Assembly: GCA_035513655.1 (NCBI GenBank) | Contig: DATKBV010000644.1 | Location: 1 to 7,553, forward strand | DNA length: 7,553 bases | Direction of reading: 5' to 3' | DNA from: GCA-2726245 sp035513655 | GTDB taxonomy: Bacteria; Planctomycetota; Planctomycetia; Pirellulales; Pirellulaceae | Shown: in pieces, positions 7,280 through 7,553 of the stretch | Layout: each line of letters starts with the position of its first letter | How positions within the stretch are numbered: the first letter of the stretch is position 1 | Notes under the pieces: generated by a model | Seen by the model: the letters and a program-made list of their open reading frames with translations, nothing else | Databases searched by the model: none | What the model was told of the DNA's origin: nothing | Position numbers and translations under genes: made by a program

Positions 7280-7307
7280 ATTTTGGTCACACCGTCGTCG
7301 GTGTCAA
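7280..7307 (-). promoter_or_regulatory. Predicted sigma-70 promoter of the haloperoxidase gene
   Basis: On the minus strand a perfect -35 TTGACA (7307-7302) is followed, after 16 bases, by CAAAAT (7285-7280) as -10 (4 of 6 to TATAAT). With a 17-base spacer the alternative -10 is AAAATA. Transcription would begin near 7273, giving a leader of about 44 bases to the ATG at 7229. That supports this start over the one at 7268. Confidence 0.5.
7289..7304. promoter_or_regulatory. Operator-like palindrome inside the haloperoxidase promoter
   Basis: ACACCG-TCGT-CGGTGT is a perfect 6-bp inverted repeat with a 4-base centre. It lies between the predicted -35 and -10 boxes and overlaps the -35 by three bases, a usual place for a repressor site. 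It could equally be chance. Confidence 0.3.
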
Positions 7308-7318
7308 TAAGCTGACAA
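7302..7318 (-). promoter_or_regulatory. 11-bp-period direct repeat, possible Pho-box-like site
   Basis: The minus strand reads TTGTCAGCTTATTGACA, two TTGNCA units repeated with an 11-base period. PhoB/PhoP-type sites are direct repeats with this period, and the second unit coincides with the predicted -35, as is typical for them. The match to any consensus is loose and there are only two units. The first unit lies inside the 46-bp repeat. Confidence 0.25.
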
Positions 7319-7358
7319 GAGCGTTTTTCCAACGAGATCATATCCTAAAGAAAGCGTG
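7313..7358. repeat. 46-bp direct repeat, copy B, upstream of the haloperoxidase gene
   Basis: This is the partner of 5543-5588, identical at 41 of 46 positions with no gaps. The differences are at repeat positions 8, 12, 23, 24 and 35. It lies 32 bp after the helicase stop and 83 bp before the haloperoxidase ATG. Like copy A it is non-coding, points the same way relative to the downstream gene, and keeps the -10-like TATGAT. Confidence 0.85.
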
Positions 7359-7390
7359 CCATCGATGCTCCAAACCGTCCCGAGGGCGCG

Positions 7391-7553
7391 CTACGCGGCG
7401 GGGCGTCGTTCATGGCGGCGGGATTTGAGGTCGAATAGGCCGAAGACTTCGTCTTGAGTCAGGCCGAGGCTGCGGGGCGTGTCGGTTTGAGAAAGGATCG
7501 CTTCAAACAGAGCACGTTTCTCTTCCAGGACTTGGTTGATGCGTTCTTCGATC
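7391..7553 (-). CDS. C-terminal end of a probable SNF2-family helicase (partial)
   Basis: The minus strand is open from the window edge to a TAG at 7393-7391, giving the last 53 residues of a protein. The fragment begins IEERINQVLEEKRALFEAIL, which matches the end of the helicase C-terminal domain of SNF2/Swi2-type DNA-dependent ATPases (usual form T-IEERI...LL..K..L...I). It continues with GLTQDEVFGLFDL, resembling the LxxxELFxLFxL tail seen after that domain in many bacterial members. The last residues are basic (KSRRHERRPAA). The ATPase motifs lie outside the window, so the assignment rests on this tail alone. The nearest downstream feature is repeat copy B. Confidence 0.65.
   Translation of the reverse strand, partial: IEERINQVLEEKRALFEAILSQTDTPRSLGLTQDEVFGLFDLKSRRHERRPAA

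Noticed and set aside
7340..7364. Sigma-54 promoter at TGGCACG upstream of the haloperoxidase gene (minus strand)
   Set aside because: The -12 element lacks the essential GC at the right spacing, and the -24 GG is not kept in repeat copy A.

Overview
The window looks like a piece of a planctomycete chromosome (Pirellula-like or a relative). The main clue is a DUF1559 pseudopilin-like protein with the FTLVELLVVIAIIGILVALLLP-type N-terminus that planctomycetes carry in many copies. The TrmB N-terminus (MGRRALKSVDPALDLS) and the moderate GC content agree with this. This assignment comes from recognising families, not from a database search. No rRNA, tRNA, CRISPR array, insertion sequence or phage gene was seen.

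Layout, left to right. The 3' end of an unrecognised plus-strand gene (1-153) is followed by a strong perfect hairpin (180-211) that separates it from two convergent minus-strand genes. These are a small alanine/glutamate-rich lipoprotein (1564-1815) and, after it in transcription order, the DUF1559 protein (267-1418). Divergent from them is trmB, the tRNA m7G46 methyltransferase (2058-2702, plus strand). trmB converges on a minus-strand block that fills the rest of the window. In transcription order, right to left, this block holds the C-terminal end of a probable SNF2-type helicase (7391-7553), a secreted vanadium-dependent haloperoxidase/PAP2-superfamily enzyme (5691-7229), a CHAD-domain protein (4557-5513) and a Na+/phosphate cotransporter with a C-terminal PhoU-like region (2769-4526).

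The CHAD and Na/Pi genes are only 30 bp apart and are very likely co-transcribed. CHAD proteins bind polyphosphate granules in other bacteria, so the pair suggests phosphate uptake coupled to polyphosphate storage. The haloperoxidase just upstream belongs to the fold shared with acid phosphatases and binds vanadate, a phosphate analogue. The most unexpected signal is a 46-bp imperfect direct repeat (41/46 identical). One copy lies upstream of the CHAD-Na/Pi unit (5543-5588) and the other upstream of the haloperoxidase gene (7313-7358), in the same orientation relative to both genes. It may be a shared promoter or regulatory element, or a dispersed intergenic repeat. The copy in front of the haloperoxidase is followed by a good TTGACA promoter candidate, an 11-bp-period direct repeat that loosely resembles a Pho box, and a small operator-like palindrome.

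Most of the window is ordinary housekeeping or accessory planctomycete sequence. The shared upstream element and the possible phosphate theme of the right half are what deserve a second look.
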